DNA of 64,000 nt. Origin: Bacteroidia bacterium. GTDB lineage: Bacteria > Bacteroidota > Bacteroidia > UKL13-3. Positions 29,925 to 40,851 of this stretch are shown here, piece after piece. Under the pieces are notes generated by a model. It did no database searches. It worked only from the letters and a program-made list of their open reading frames with translations, and was not told where the DNA came from. The stretch is taken from positions 38,964 through 102,963 of the forward strand of contig JAKLJI010000014.1 in the NCBI GenBank assembly GCA_023151275.1, in the 5' to 3' direction. Numbering within the stretch: the first letter of the stretch is position 1; each line of letters opens with the position of its first letter. A program made the translations under genes and the position numbers.

Positions 29925-31083
29925 CTTTAAATAAACTTAAAGAAGCATTCAAAACAGCATCAAGTCCAATTTCTTCAATGGTGCATGGAGAACCGTATTG
30001 GGTTATTCGCGCGCATTCTGCCGGATTTTGCTTGTAGGCTTGAAAACGTTCCGGATAAATCTCAATTATTTTTCCTCTCGAAATTGGATAGGGAGAAAAT
30101 CTTCCAAAATGCCTTCCCATTAACAGGCAAACTTGCGGTGTACCAGAGGCAGCAGCAAAATGATAGGCACTGGAATCGTTAGTAATCAAAATACTTAACT
30201 CTGCAATAAGTTTACTCAATTCAGGAAGGCTAGTTTTTCCGCAGAGGTTTTCAACTTTTACTTGAGGAAGTCCCATACGAATTTCCTCACCCAGTTTAAA
30301 ATCATCGGGACCGCCTAGCACCAAAAAGCTTGCCTCCTTGTGCACTTCTGACAAACGTCTTGCTAATTCAATAAAATTAGCAATTGGCCATTGTTTGATT
30401 TTTTCTCCGGCGCCCGGAAAAAGGCCGATTCGCATTTGTGCAGGCTTACACCAAACATCTGGAGTTTGTGGAAACTGAAGGTCTGTTTCAATTCCTAAAA
30501 ACTGCTTGAAAAACGCAGTGTTTTTATCAAATTCAAAAAGTGGAATCCCCGGCTCGGCAGTGAGATGAGAATACCATGAATCAGCAATGTTCTTGAAAAC
30601 CGGTAAATCATTTGCGGCATCGCCAATCGAGCCCCAAGCTTGCTCTGAACCACTGGCACGAACCAATGAATCACCCCAAATGACTTCCCTTGAATAATTT
30701 GCCTGCGCCACCACAGATGCCCCCTCAAGCCGGACCTCGGCTAATTTTGACTTCCTATAATCAGCATCATCAACAAAGCGCTTTCTATTGATCCAAATAA
30801 AGTCATCGACCCAAGTCGAATCCCAGGCCTCGGCGAGCGATTTCCAGGCTTCGTTGCCAACTAGTGTGATACGGTAATCATGATACTTCTGACTTTTTTT
30901 TACTTGTTCCAAAAAATTCCGAAAGAGCAAGTAATCACCAATAGCTTCGGTTTTCACAAGCACAAGACTCTTGTCTCGCCTTTTGTATTCGGGAAGAAAC
31001 TGGTCGGCAACTAAAAAACGAACGGTTTTTAGAAAATGCCGGAGTCTAAAATAGCGTTTCCAATTCATGAAAACAGATTGCAT
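29902..31083 (-). CDS. glycosyltransferase family 9 (heptosyltransferase-like)
   Basis: LVKTEAIGDYLLFRNFLEQ, IGLFPGAGEKIKQWPIANFIELARRL, LITNDSSAYHFAAASGTPQVCLLMG. Confidence 0.88.
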   Translation of the reverse strand: MQSVFMNWKRYFRLRHFLKTVRFLVADQFLPEYKRRDKSLVLVKTEAIGDYLLFRNFLEQVKKSQKYHDYRITLVGNEAWKSLAEAWDSTWVDDFIWINRKRFVDDADYRKSKLAEVRLEGASVVAQANYSREVIWGDSLVRASGSEQAWGSIGDAANDLPVFKNIADSWYSHLTAEPGIPLFEFDKNTAFFKQFLGIETDLQFPQTPDVWCKPAQMRIGLFPGAGEKIKQWPIANFIELARRLSEVHKEASFLVLGGPDDFKLGEEIRMGLPQVKVENLCGKTSLPELSKLIAELSILITNDSSAYHFAAASGTPQVCLLMGRHFGRFSPYPISRGKIIEIYPERFQAYKQNPAECARITQYGSPCTIEEIGLDAVLNASLSLFKDEISTAR

Positions 31084-31096
31084 TGGGTATTAAACA

Positions 31097-31125
31097 TAGC
31101 AGGCCGGCAATTTGCCGGCCTGCTA
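31097..31125 (-). terminator. intrinsic terminator/hairpin downstream of gap
   Basis: tagcaggccggcaa-t-ttgccggcctgcta, perfect 14-bp arms. Confidence 0.75.
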
Positions 31126-31143
31126 ATAATTAGGTAAGACTGC

Positions 31144-32190
<1,047 letters not shown>

Positions 32191-32250
32191 TTAAATCAGG
32201 AGTTAAAAAGAACAGCGCCAAAACGAATTTAAGTCGTTGATTTTGGCGTC

Positions 32251-32259
32251 GCAAAGGTA
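32251..32259 (-). promoter_or_regulatory. predicted Bacteroidota -7 element for gap
   Basis: TACCTTTGC on the minus strand matches TAnnTTTGC; no clear -33 TTG seen. Confidence 0.55.
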
Positions 32260-32285
32260 GCTTTTTAAAATTTTAGAAAAAAAGT

Positions 32286-32316
32286 TTTGCATTATCCAAA
32301 GAAGCTCTATCTTTGC
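32286..32316 (+). promoter_or_regulatory. predicted promoter for tRNA-Glu
   Basis: TTTG (32286-32289), 18-nt spacer, TATCTTTGC (32308-32316). Confidence 0.75.
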
Positions 32317-32335
32317 AATCCCGAAAACGAAACAA

Positions 32336-32410
32336 GGCCCGTTCGTCTATCGGTTAGGACACCAGATTTTCATTCTGGGAAGAGGGGTTCGACTCCCCTA
32401 CGGGCTACCA
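32336..32410 (+). tRNA. tRNA-Glu (TTC), CCA encoded
   Basis: GGCCCGT...ACGGGCT acceptor stem; anticodon arm CCAGA-TTTTCAT-TCTGG; GGTTCGACTCC T arm; 3' ACCA. Confidence 0.97.
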
Positions 32411-32435
32411 AAACCGGATAATATCCGGTTTTTTT
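32410..32435 (+). terminator. intrinsic terminator after tRNA-Glu
   Basis: aaaaccggat-aat-atccggttttttt. Confidence 0.88.
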
Positions 32436-32445
32436 ATTTTATGGC

Positions 32446-32477
32446 TTTGATATTTTATCTCAGCCACTTACATTTGC
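32446..32477 (+). promoter_or_regulatory. predicted promoter for rpsO
   Basis: TTTG (32446-32449), 19-nt spacer, TACATTTGC (32469-32477). Confidence 0.8.
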
Positions 32478-32505
32478 AACCTAATTATTCTAAAACTAAC
32501 AAATC

Positions 32506-32781
32506 ATGCATTTGACCACTGAAGCGAAGAAAGAAATCTTCGAAAAATTCGGTAAAGCCAAATCTACTACAGATACCGGCTCCGCTGAAAGTCAGATCGC
32601 TCTGTTCACAGAGAGGATTAATCACATCACTTCTCACTTGAAGAAAAACAAAAAAGATTTTTCTGCCGAGTTGAGTCTGGTGAAATTGGTAGGTAAAAGA
32701 CGTTCATTGTTGAACTACCTGCAGCGCAAAGATGTATTTCGCTACAGGGCGATCATCAAAGAACTTGAAATTCGTAAGTAA
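32506..32781 (+). CDS. rpsO: 30S ribosomal protein S15
   Basis: STTDTGSAESQIALFTERINHITSHLKKNKKDFSAELSLVKLVGKRRSLLNYLQRKDVFRY. Confidence 0.98.
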   Translation: MHLTTEAKKEIFEKFGKAKSTTDTGSAESQIALFTERINHITSHLKKNKKDFSAELSLVKLVGKRRSLLNYLQRKDVFRYRAIIKELEIRK

Positions 32782-32832
32782 CTCTTCTGTTCTGGCTTCA
32801 AAACCGGAACCTTATTATCGTATTTTTATTTT

Positions 32833-32864
32833 AAAAGGGGCAGGCCAACAGGTGCTGCCCTTTT
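32833..32864 (+). terminator. possible leaky terminator/attenuator between rpsO and pnp
   Basis: aaaaggggcag ... ctgccctttt hairpin with one bulge; short, weak T tail. Confidence 0.5.
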
Positions 32865-32891
32865 ATGTTTATAACCGAAGCCGACAAGAAT

Positions 32892-35180
32892 ATGTCACAA
32901 GCAACAATTAAAACCTTTGAAATTGATGGTAAAACCATCAGCATTGAAACCGGTCGTCTGGCACGCCAAGCAGATGGAGCCGTAGTCGTAAAACAGGGAG
33001 ACACCATGATTCTGGCTACCGTGGTTTCTGCTAAAGATGCAAAAGCAGATGTAGATTTTATGCCTCTAACAGTTGACTATCAGGAAAAATTTGCCTCTGT
33101 AGGTAGAATTCCAGGTAGTTTCCATAAACGTGAAGCTAAACTTAGCGATTACGAAGTATTGGTAAGCCGTATCGTAGACCGTGCTTTGCGTCCACTTTTC
33201 CCTGAAAATTACCATGCCGATACGCAGGTAATGTTATCGCTTATCTCTTCAGACCAAAATATTCTTCCGGATGCATTGGTTGGACTCGCAGCTTCAGCTG
33301 CAATTATGGTAAGTGATGTTCCTTTTAATGGCCCTATTTCAGAAGTACGCGTAGCTCGTATTGATGGCAAATTGGTTATCAATCCCTACAAAGATGAACT
33401 TGAACGCGCCGATATTGATTTGATTGTTGCTGGTACTGCTGCCGACCTGAACATGGTGGAAGGTGAATGCGATGAAGTGAGCGAAGCAGATATGCTTGAA
33501 GCTTTGAAATTTGCCCATGAAGCAATCAAACTTCAAATCAAAGCTCAGTGGGAACTGTGTGAAATGCTAGGTGGCAAAAAACCGGTTCGCGAATACAATC
33601 ACGAGCGTTCTGATGAAGAATTAGAAAAAGCAATTCATGCCTTTGCCTACGATAAGATTTACGCCATTGCTAAATCAAAATTGAGCAAAGCTGAGCGTTC
33701 AGCCGCTTTCAAAGCGGTTCGCGAAGAATACAAAGCCAGTCTTCCTGAAGATGCGGTGGTAGACTCTTTCCTCATGAATAAATACTTTCACGATGTAGAG
33801 TACAATGCTGTTCGCAAAATGATTTTGGATGAAAAGCAACGTCTTGATGGTCGTGCTCTCGACGAAATCAGACCAATTTGGTCGGAAGTGGGCTACCTTC
33901 CCGCAGCACACGGTTCAGCAGTGTTTACCCGTGGCGAGACTCAGTCGTTAACCACAGTAACCCTGGGTTCAAAACTTGACGAGCAATTGCTTGATTCTCC
34001 AATGAATCAAGGCTACGCAAAATTCATGCTGCATTACAATTTCCCTAGCTTCTCTACAGGTGAAGTAAAGCCAAATCGTGGCCCTGGACGTAGAGAAATT
34101 GGACACGGAAACCTTGCACTTCGTGGCATTAAGCGCGTTTTGCCTTCTCGCGAAGAAAATCCGTATACCATCCGTATTGTAAGTGATATTCTAGAATCGA
34201 ATGGCTCTTCCTCAATGGCAACAGTATGTGCAGGTTCTTTAGCATTGATGGATGCAGGTATCAAAATTAAAAGTGCCGTTTCAGGTATTGCAATGGGCTT
34301 GATTAGTGACGAAAGCACCGGTAAATATTCTATCCTTTCAGACATTTTGGGCGATGAAGATCACTTGGGTGATATGGACTTCAAAGTGGTTGGTTCAAAC
34401 AAAGGAATTGTGGCCTGCCAGATGGACATCAAAATCAATGGTCTAAAGTGGGAAATGGTTGAAGAAGCTTTGAATCAAGCCAAAGCCGGACGTTTGCATA
34501 TTATGAACGAAATGAATAAAACCATTTCTGCTCCTAATGCCGACCTTAAACCTCATGCTCCACGCATTGAAACCATTTATATTGATAAAGAATTCATTGG
34601 AGCTGTTATTGGCCCAGGTGGTAAAATTATTCAAGGTATTCAGAAGGAAACCGGAACTGTAATCAGCATTACAGAAGAAGGTGAAAAGGGAATAGTTGAA
34701 ATTGCATCCAACAATGGCGAAGCGATGGCAAAAGCCCTCAAAATGATCAAAGGAATTGTTGCAGTTCCTGAATTGAATGCTACCTACAATGGTGTTGTAA
34801 AATCAATCGTTGACTTTGGAGCTTTTGTTGAAATTCTTCCAGGAAAAGACGGCCTTCTTCACATTTCGGAAATCAGCTACAAGCGTCTTCCAAGCATGGA
34901 AGGAGTGCTTCAGGTTGGTGAAGAAATACAGGTAAAACTGATTGAGGTTGATAAGAAAACTGGTAAACTTAAACTTTCTCGCAAAGCACTTCTACCAAAA
35001 CCTGAAGGTTGGGTAGAACAGCCACCGCGTGAAAGTCGCCCACCACGTCGGGAAGGTGATAACCGTGGCAACGACCGTGGAGGAGATCGCAGACCAAGAC
35101 ACGAACAACGTGAACGTCGCGAACCCAGAGAAAACAACGGTGAACAAGGACATAATCCGGAAACACCAAGTCAGGATTAA
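32892..35180 (+). CDS. pnp: polyribonucleotide nucleotidyltransferase
   Basis: [30 protein letters not shown] domain [20 protein letters not shown]1 domain; ATG at 32892 preferred over 32865. Confidence 0.97.
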   Translation: MSQATIKTFEIDGKTISIETGRLARQADGAVVVKQGDTMILATVVSAKDAKADVDFMPLTVDYQEKFASVGRIPGSFHKREAKLSDYEVLVSRIVDRALRPLFPENYHADTQVMLSLISSDQNILPDALVGLAASAAIMVSDVPFNGPISEVRVARIDGKLVINPYKDELERADIDLIVAGTAADLNMVEGECDEVSEADMLEALKFAHEAIKLQIKAQWELCEMLGGKKPVREYNHERSDEELEKAIHAFAYDKIYAIAKSKLSKAERSAAFKAVREEYKASLPEDAVVDSFLMNKYFHDVEYNAVRKMILDEKQRLDGRALDEIRPIWSEVGYLPAAHGSAVFTRGETQSLTTVTLGSKLDEQLLDSPMNQGYAKFMLHYNFPSFSTGEVKPNRGPGRREIGHGNLALRGIKRVLPSREENPYTIRIVSDILESNGSSSMATVCAGSLALMDAGIKIKSAVSGIAMGLISDESTGKYSILSDILGDEDHLGDMDFKVVGSNKGIVACQMDIKINGLKWEMVEEALNQAKAGRLHIMNEMNKTISAPNADLKPHAPRIETIYIDKEFIGAVIGPGGKIIQGIQKETGTVISITEEGEKGIVEIASNNGEAMAKALKMIKGIVAVPELNATYNGVVKSIVDFGAFVEILPGKDGLLHISEISYKRLPSMEGVLQVGEEIQVKLIEVDKKTGKLKLSRKALLPKPEGWVEQPPRESRPPRREGDNRGNDRGGDRRPRHEQRERREPRENNGEQGHNPETPSQD

Positions 35181-35193
35181 TTCCGAATAGGTT

Positions 35194-35227
35194 AAACAGC
35201 CGCAGAATTGCAATTCTGCGGCTGTTT
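35194..35227 (+). terminator. 34-bp perfect palindrome, likely terminator between pnp and gpsA
   Basis: AAACAGCCGCAGAATTG|CAATTCTGCGGCTGTTT, 17-bp perfect arms. Confidence 0.75.
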
Positions 35228-35273
35228 CGTTTCTAATCCAAGCGAATCAAATCAGGATTTCTTATTTTGCAGC

Positions 35274-36296
35274 ATGATCAAAACGCTTGAACGTGTAGCA
35301 GTAATTGGCGGAGGAAGCTGGGCAACCGCATTGGTAAAGATTCTTTCAGAACATAAGGTCTTGCCTGAAACCAATTTAAAGAGTGTGAAATGGTGGGTCC
35401 GCAGCGAAGAAAAAGCTTCTTACATTCGTTCAAACAAGCATAATCCCGACTACCTGAGCTCGGTTGAAATCCATCCGGATGCGGTAGAGGTTTCTTCAGA
35501 TTTGAACTATGTCATTTCCGAAAGTGACTTGTTGGTAATAGCTGTTCCGGCGGCCTTTCTTGAAGCTAGTTTAAGTGGTGTACCGGCTGAATTGTTCGCT
35601 GGTAAAATTATTGTTTCCGCTATTAAAGGCCTTGTTCCAAGTACCAAACAAATCGTTGGCGACTATTTCATTCAACACTATGGGATTCCTTCAAACCATA
35701 TTTTGGTAATTTCGGGACCCTGCCATGCAGAGGAAGTGGCCTCCGAAAAATTATCGTATTTAACTATTGCAGGTGAAAGTCAGGAAACTGCACGCGCCTT
35801 TGCCACTTTGCTCTCGTGTAGATTCATTCGTACAGTAGTTTCAAGTGATGTTCGAGGAACTGAATACGGTGCTGTTTTGAAAAATATTTACGCAGTGACA
35901 GCCGGCATTTGCCATGGACTTGGCTATGGCGATAATTTTCAAGCTGTACTCATGAGTAATAGCATTCGGGAGATGAAACGCTTTTTAAAAAACATCACTG
36001 ATGTTAACCGCAAAATCAATCACAGCGCGTATTTAGGTGACTTATTGGTAACCGGCTATTCCATCCATAGCCGAAACCGAAGCTTTGGAAATATGATTGG
36101 CAAGGGCTACACTGTACAATCTGCACAACTGGAAATGAAAATGATTGCAGAGGGCTATTACGCAACCAAAAACATGTACGAACTCAATCAAAAAGCCCAG
36201 GTTAAAATGCCCATTTTGGATTGTGTGTATTCAATACTTTACGAAGGGAAACCGGCAGCTAAACAAATTGCCAAGCTAACCGAAAAATTGGTATAA
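35274..36296 (+). CDS. gpsA: NAD(P)H-dependent glycerol-3-phosphate dehydrogenase
   Basis: VAVIGGGSWATALVKIL, VSAIKGLVPSTKQIVGDY, ISGPCHAEEVA, GAVLKNIYAVTAGICHGLGYGDN; ATG at 35274 since the long ORF start lies inside the palindrome. Confidence 0.95.
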   Translation: MIKTLERVAVIGGGSWATALVKILSEHKVLPETNLKSVKWWVRSEEKASYIRSNKHNPDYLSSVEIHPDAVEVSSDLNYVISESDLLVIAVPAAFLEASLSGVPAELFAGKIIVSAIKGLVPSTKQIVGDYFIQHYGIPSNHILVISGPCHAEEVASEKLSYLTIAGESQETARAFATLLSCRFIRTVVSSDVRGTEYGAVLKNIYAVTAGICHGLGYGDNFQAVLMSNSIREMKRFLKNITDVNRKINHSAYLGDLLVTGYSIHSRNRSFGNMIGKGYTVQSAQLEMKMIAEGYYATKNMYELNQKAQVKMPILDCVYSILYEGKPAAKQIAKLTEKLV

Positions 36297-36300
36297 AACT

Positions 36301-38964
36301 TTATTCCGATTGTTCGTCCTTGATGCCTAAATTTTCATTTTCTTTTGAAACTGAAGGCTCAGAAAAATTCTGTAACTTTTCTAGTTCTTGTAAACGTTTT
36401 TCAAGTTTTTCCTGCTTTGATTCAAACTTCACCAAAAAGGTATTTCGAGAATAATGAGAAATCCAGATATAGGGAATCCAAACCGCACAACTAACAATTG
36501 ACTGGCTCAAAGCTTTTAAGGCATCACTCTTAGTTGCCTCATCCATTGCCAAATTTGAAGAAGCTAAGTATTCAAGAATTGCATATACTAGCACACTCGC
36601 TAAGTAAACCGAATAAAAAATCGGAAATGAATTCCTGCGTTTGTAAAAAAGGATATTTAGGAAAATAGTGGTGGTAACCGCATAAATACGAAATAGGTAC
36701 TCAACAAAAAACAAGTTGGCTATATCAGGATTGTAGAAGGCACTTCCCTTGTTACTTATATTGTTCCAAAGTCCTTGATTGAAAAAATCTGAGGTAAATA
36801 AATGGTACACGTGAACTGGAACCGAAACACCTAATCCTAATGCGATAAGAACCAACCAAGAACCAATTGAATTTGGCTCGTCCTCTATGGCCTCAAATGA
36901 AAATGAGGGGTTCCACCTATAAAGCAAATAGAATAAAATTACTAAACCAGTAAGTAACAGGTTCCCATACAAAAGAAAAGTTGTATTCAGGCCGTCTTTT
37001 TCTGGATCAACAGTTGACCCGGCACCGGAATTGGTGTCACTCGACCAACTGAATTGATAAGAACCAAATTGATTCAATTTCTCCAAGTCAGCGTAAAATG
37101 TAGCAGATTGGTCAGGATCAACCTCAGGTTTCAGGCTTCTGTATTGGTAGCTAACCAAAACATCCTGGTCAGATTCATTTTTTGTGCTATAAACAAATTT
37201 AAATGCCGGGTTTTCAACCTCTATAGTTTTAGGATTTATTGGCCAGCTCTCCGGCAATCGAACCCGAATATCCAACTGAATTTGCTTTGGATATGCCAAG
37301 GCGAAAGGAGTCAATCTTTCTCTTTTTTCCGGTTTGACAATCGAATTCATGATTGAATTTGAATAGAGTTCCAAATTCATCACTTTCAATTCTTCATTGT
37401 AGTGCCAAAGCGATTGGATGGTATAATACTCCTTAACCAGTAATTCATTCGCCATTCTATCATCCTCAATCTGGATTTCAGCAGTTCGACTTGTCCCTGG
37501 ATACAGTTTTTTGTAATAATCCAAGTAACTAGCTTCCATTGACTTTTTACTATTTGAAGCCAATTGCCCACGCATTGCATCGGCATCAGCGCCATTATAA
37601 ATGGTAACCACCTCAAGATTTACAGGGCCTATTGAATCTTTAACAAAATAATTTTCAGTGATCTTTGTTATTGCCACAGAGGGATTAGAAGCCAGCATAT
37701 TTAAGTTTTCCCCAACAAATTCCGGTCCTATGCGCAGGCCGTAACCATAATCAGGAATCTGAAAATTGCGCAAATCACCTCCTTGGTTAGAGATTGTTGG
37801 ATCTACATAAAAATGCTCCCCACCATAAGAAAAGCCAACTATTGCATGGTTAAACCACAATCCATCTGCAAGAAGGCCTGGTAATGATTTTCCATAGCTA
37901 GTTGAAACGAGAACAGGATAAGCGTTATAGCCAGCCTCCATAAGCATGCTTACCAACAATAAACTTTTGTCTTTACAATCGCCAAAACGCTGTTTCAATA
38001 CAACATCCGGATTGTGTGGTTTATGTGAGTGAATTCCAGCTTCAATTCCTGTATACCTTACCTCATCTTGAACAAAACGTATGCAATTCATGATAAAGTC
38101 AGTTTCACTTGTCGATCGTTCTTTGATTCTAGCAATAGCCTTTTTTATATCAGCTGAGGCACCAGAGAACATGAACAACTCTTTTGCCCATGATCTAACC
38201 TGCTCCCAATTTCTAAATTCAGTTATTGCAAAAACGGGCCAGGTAAAATACCAACCGGGAGTATTTTCCTCACCTTGAACCGACTCAAGACTTGAGGTTT
38301 TAAAATACATTTCTTTATACGTTCCTTTTGGACTTGTCTTGAAATTGATACTTTTTTTTCCAAAAGCTCTACTAATAAAGAACCTATCCGTTGGAGCTAA
38401 CAATCGGAATGAAATCAAAGGAACTGGTTCTGAAAAACCTACAGACTCAATCGTAGAGAAAACTCCCTTAAAAACAGGATTAAATCCTGTCAAGGTATAT
38501 TCATATTCAATAATATCTCCTTTGCGTATGTCTTTTAGATTCACAAAGGAGGTGAGCTTTCCATTGTATATTTGATCTTGAAGATTGGCCTCCTGGTGCA
38601 AGAGCTCTATTTTCAAATTTGGCAATTGGTCTGTTGATTTACCGTTCCGCCAAATCAAAATCCGGTGTATCTTTAGCTTCTGATAAGCCGGATCAAAAGC
38701 AATTGAAAGGCTGGATGCTTCCTGTACACCAGTTTCATTAATTACTTTAATTGCACTGTGGTAATACTCTTCCTCCTCCATCAAATTATACTGATGGTCT
38801 ATTAGTAAAGCACCATACCCAAGGCCAATCTCATGCTCATTCAATTTTGCTTCAAAAGGCACCAACTCTGGCTTAACCCAATTGGGTCTTGGCCCTTTAA
38901 CCTGTTGTGCAAAAGAATTGAAAGTGGAAAGGAAAAGTGTTAGGAGAACAACTAGAAATTTCAT
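36301..38964 (-). CDS. DUF3857/transglutaminase-like protein with C-terminal transmembrane helices
   Basis: Signal peptide; DUF3857-like N-terminus; transglutaminase core QDEVRYTGIEAG...QRFGDCKDKSLLLVSML...NHAIV...YVDPT; four hydrophobic C-terminal segments. Confidence 0.85.
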   Translation of the reverse strand: MKFLVVLLTLFLSTFNSFAQQVKGPRPNWVKPELVPFEAKLNEHEIGLGYGALLIDHQYNLMEEEEYYHSAIKVINETGVQEASSLSIAFDPAYQKLKIHRILIWRNGKSTDQLPNLKIELLHQEANLQDQIYNGKLTSFVNLKDIRKGDIIEYEYTLTGFNPVFKGVFSTIESVGFSEPVPLISFRLLAPTDRFFISRAFGKKSINFKTSPKGTYKEMYFKTSSLESVQGEENTPGWYFTWPVFAITEFRNWEQVRSWAKELFMFSGASADIKKAIARIKERSTSETDFIMNCIRFVQDEVRYTGIEAGIHSHKPHNPDVVLKQRFGDCKDKSLLLVSMLMEAGYNAYPVLVSTSYGKSLPGLLADGLWFNHAIVGFSYGGEHFYVDPTISNQGGDLRNFQIPDYGYGLRIGPEFVGENLNMLASNPSVAITKITENYFVKDSIGPVNLEVVTIYNGADADAMRGQLASNSKKSMEASYLDYYKKLYPGTSRTAEIQIEDDRMANELLVKEYYTIQSLWHYNEELKVMNLELYSNSIMNSIVKPEKRERLTPFALAYPKQIQLDIRVRLPESWPINPKTIEVENPAFKFVYSTKNESDQDVLVSYQYRSLKPEVDPDQSATFYADLEKLNQFGSYQFSWSSDTNSGAGSTVDPEKDGLNTTFLLYGNLLLTGLVILFYLLYRWNPSFSFEAIEDEPNSIGSWLVLIALGLGVSVPVHVYHLFTSDFFNQGLWNNISNKGSAFYNPDIANLFFVEYLFRIYAVTTTIFLNILFYKRRNSFPIFYSVYLASVLVYAILEYLASSNLAMDEATKSDALKALSQSIVSCAVWIPYIWISHYSRNTFLVKFESKQEKLEKRLQELEKLQNFSEPSVSKENENLGIKDEQSE

Positions 38965-38979
38965 AGGCTATTCAATAAA

Positions 38980-40599
38980 TCAGGTTCTAATTACGCCCGG
39001 ACGAAACTCCTTCTGCAAGGGAGCATGATTAGCGGCTTCAATTCCCATACTAATCCATTTCCGGGTTTCAGTTGGATTGATGATGGCATCTACCCACAAG
39101 CGTGCCGCTGCATAATAAGGTTCAGTTTGATGCTCGTAACGTGCTGTAATTTTCTCAAGTAAGGCTTGATGTTTTGCTTCATCAATCTCCTCTCCTCTTG
39201 CTTTAAGTGCGGCCTCCTCAATCTGAAGCAAAACCTTAGCCGCTTGAGCTCCTCCCATCACGGCAATCTTCGCATTAGGCCAAGCCACGATTAACCTTGG
39301 ATCATAGGCTTTTCCACACATAGCGTAGTTACCAGCTCCATACGAGTTGCCGGTAATTACTGTAAACTTTGGAACCACTGAATTGGCCTGAGCATTAACC
39401 AACTTAGCCCCATCTTTAATAATTCCACCATGTTCACTTCTCGAACCTACCATGAAACCGGTAACATCCTGCAAAAACACCAATGGAATTTTCTTTTGAT
39501 TGCAATTCATGATAAAGTGAGCGGCCTTATCAGCACTATCTGAATAAATTACGCCTCCAATTTGCATTTCCATTGGATTATCACCTGCACTTTGCTTGGG
39601 CTTCTTGGCTTTAACAACCAAGCGGTTGTTGGCAACAATTCCAACGGCCCATCCATCAATACGTGCATAGCCGCAGGTGATTGTCTTTCCGTACAACTCT
39701 TTATAAGGGTCAAAGCTTCCTTCATCAACCAATCTTTCAATGATTTCCATCACATCAAAAGGCTTTGAGAAGTTTGCTACCGCATCGTACACATCATCCA
39801 TTTTCTTGCCAGGAAGCTTTGGCTCGGCTCGGTTGAAACCGGCTTTCTCATAGTCTCCAATTTTATCCATGATGCTGCGAATTCTATCCAGGCAGGCAGC
39901 ATCATTCTCAAACTTATAATCAGTAACTCCACTAATCTCACAATGTGTAGATGCCCCTCCCAAGGTTTCATTGTCGATATCTTCTCCAATTGCAGCCTTA
40001 ACCAGGTATGAACCCGCTAAAAAGATTGAACCTGTCTTGTCAACTATCATGGCTTCATCACTCATTATGGGCAAATAAGCTCCGCCAGCAACACAAGACC
40101 CCATTACAGCTGCAATTTGGGTGATTCCCATGCTACTCATTACCGCGTTGTTTCTGAAAATTCGTCCAAAATGTTCTTTATCCGGAAAGATTTCATCTTG
40201 CATAGGCAAATAAACACCAGCTGAATCAACCAAATAAATAATAGGTAATTTATTCTCTATAGCAATTTCCTGAGCCCTTAGATTCTTCTTTCCGGTAATT
40301 GGAAACCAAGCACCGGCTTTTACAGTGGCATCATTGGCTACAACAATGCATTGTCTTCCGCTCACATAACCCATTACCACTACAACACCCGCACTTGGGC
40401 ATCCACCGTGTTCAGCATACATCTCATATCCTGCTAATGCACCAATTTCAATTTGAGGGGAGTCTTTATCAAGCAAATAATTGACGCGCTCTCTAGCAAG
40501 CATTTTCCCTTTTTCCTTCTGTTTTGCGGCAGCTTTAGCCCCACCACCTTGATAAATCTTGTCTAAACGGGTTTCTAATTCCTGAATCAGATTCTGCAT
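38980..40599 (-). CDS. acyl-CoA carboxylase beta (carboxyltransferase) subunit
   Basis: YLVDSAGVYLPMQDEIFPDKEHFGRIF, SCVAGGAYLPIMSDE, TGFMVGSRSEHGGIIKDGAKLVNA, AKIAVMGGAQAAKVL; methylcrotonyl/propionyl type. Confidence 0.93.
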   Translation of the reverse strand: MQNLIQELETRLDKIYQGGGAKAAAKQKEKGKMLARERVNYLLDKDSPQIEIGALAGYEMYAEHGGCPSAGVVVVMGYVSGRQCIVVANDATVKAGAWFPITGKKNLRAQEIAIENKLPIIYLVDSAGVYLPMQDEIFPDKEHFGRIFRNNAVMSSMGITQIAAVMGSCVAGGAYLPIMSDEAMIVDKTGSIFLAGSYLVKAAIGEDIDNETLGGASTHCEISGVTDYKFENDAACLDRIRSIMDKIGDYEKAGFNRAEPKLPGKKMDDVYDAVANFSKPFDVMEIIERLVDEGSFDPYKELYGKTITCGYARIDGWAVGIVANNRLVVKAKKPKQSAGDNPMEMQIGGVIYSDSADKAAHFIMNCNQKKIPLVFLQDVTGFMVGSRSEHGGIIKDGAKLVNAQANSVVPKFTVITGNSYGAGNYAMCGKAYDPRLIVAWPNAKIAVMGGAQAAKVLLQIEEAALKARGEEIDEAKHQALLEKITARYEHQTEPYYAAARLWVDAIINPTETRKWISMGIEAANHAPLQKEFRPGVIRT

Positions 40600-40720
40600 G
40601 TATTAGTTTGGTTTGGAATGCCGACAAAAGTAGTCGGATTGGGGAATTATCAAAATGGAAATACAGTCGATTGAACCATTGGTAGAAAAATGAAAAAAGA
40701 TGGCTGAATGAATGAAAGTA

Positions 40721-40752
40721 TTTGCTCAGGAACAAGTTTTGATTACTTTTGC
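40721..40752 (+). promoter_or_regulatory. predicted promoter for SRP RNA
   Basis: TTTG (40721-40724), 19-nt spacer, TACTTTTGC (40744-40752), 4 nt before the mature RNA stem. Confidence 0.85.
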
Positions 40753-40756
40753 ACTT

Positions 40757-40851
40757 GGGTGAGCCCTGTACGACCAGCTCCCTCTAATCCCCCAGGTCTT
40801 GACCGAAGCAAGGGCGTGAGGTTGTAGCGGTGCGATGCAGTAAGCTTGCCC
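40757..40851 (+). ncRNA. ffs: bacterial small signal recognition particle RNA (4.5S-like)
   Basis: Terminal stem GGGTGAGC/GCTTGCCC (8 bp with wobbles); conserved CCCAGGTC...GAAGCAAGGG apical domain; followed by TTTTTT. Confidence 0.88.
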
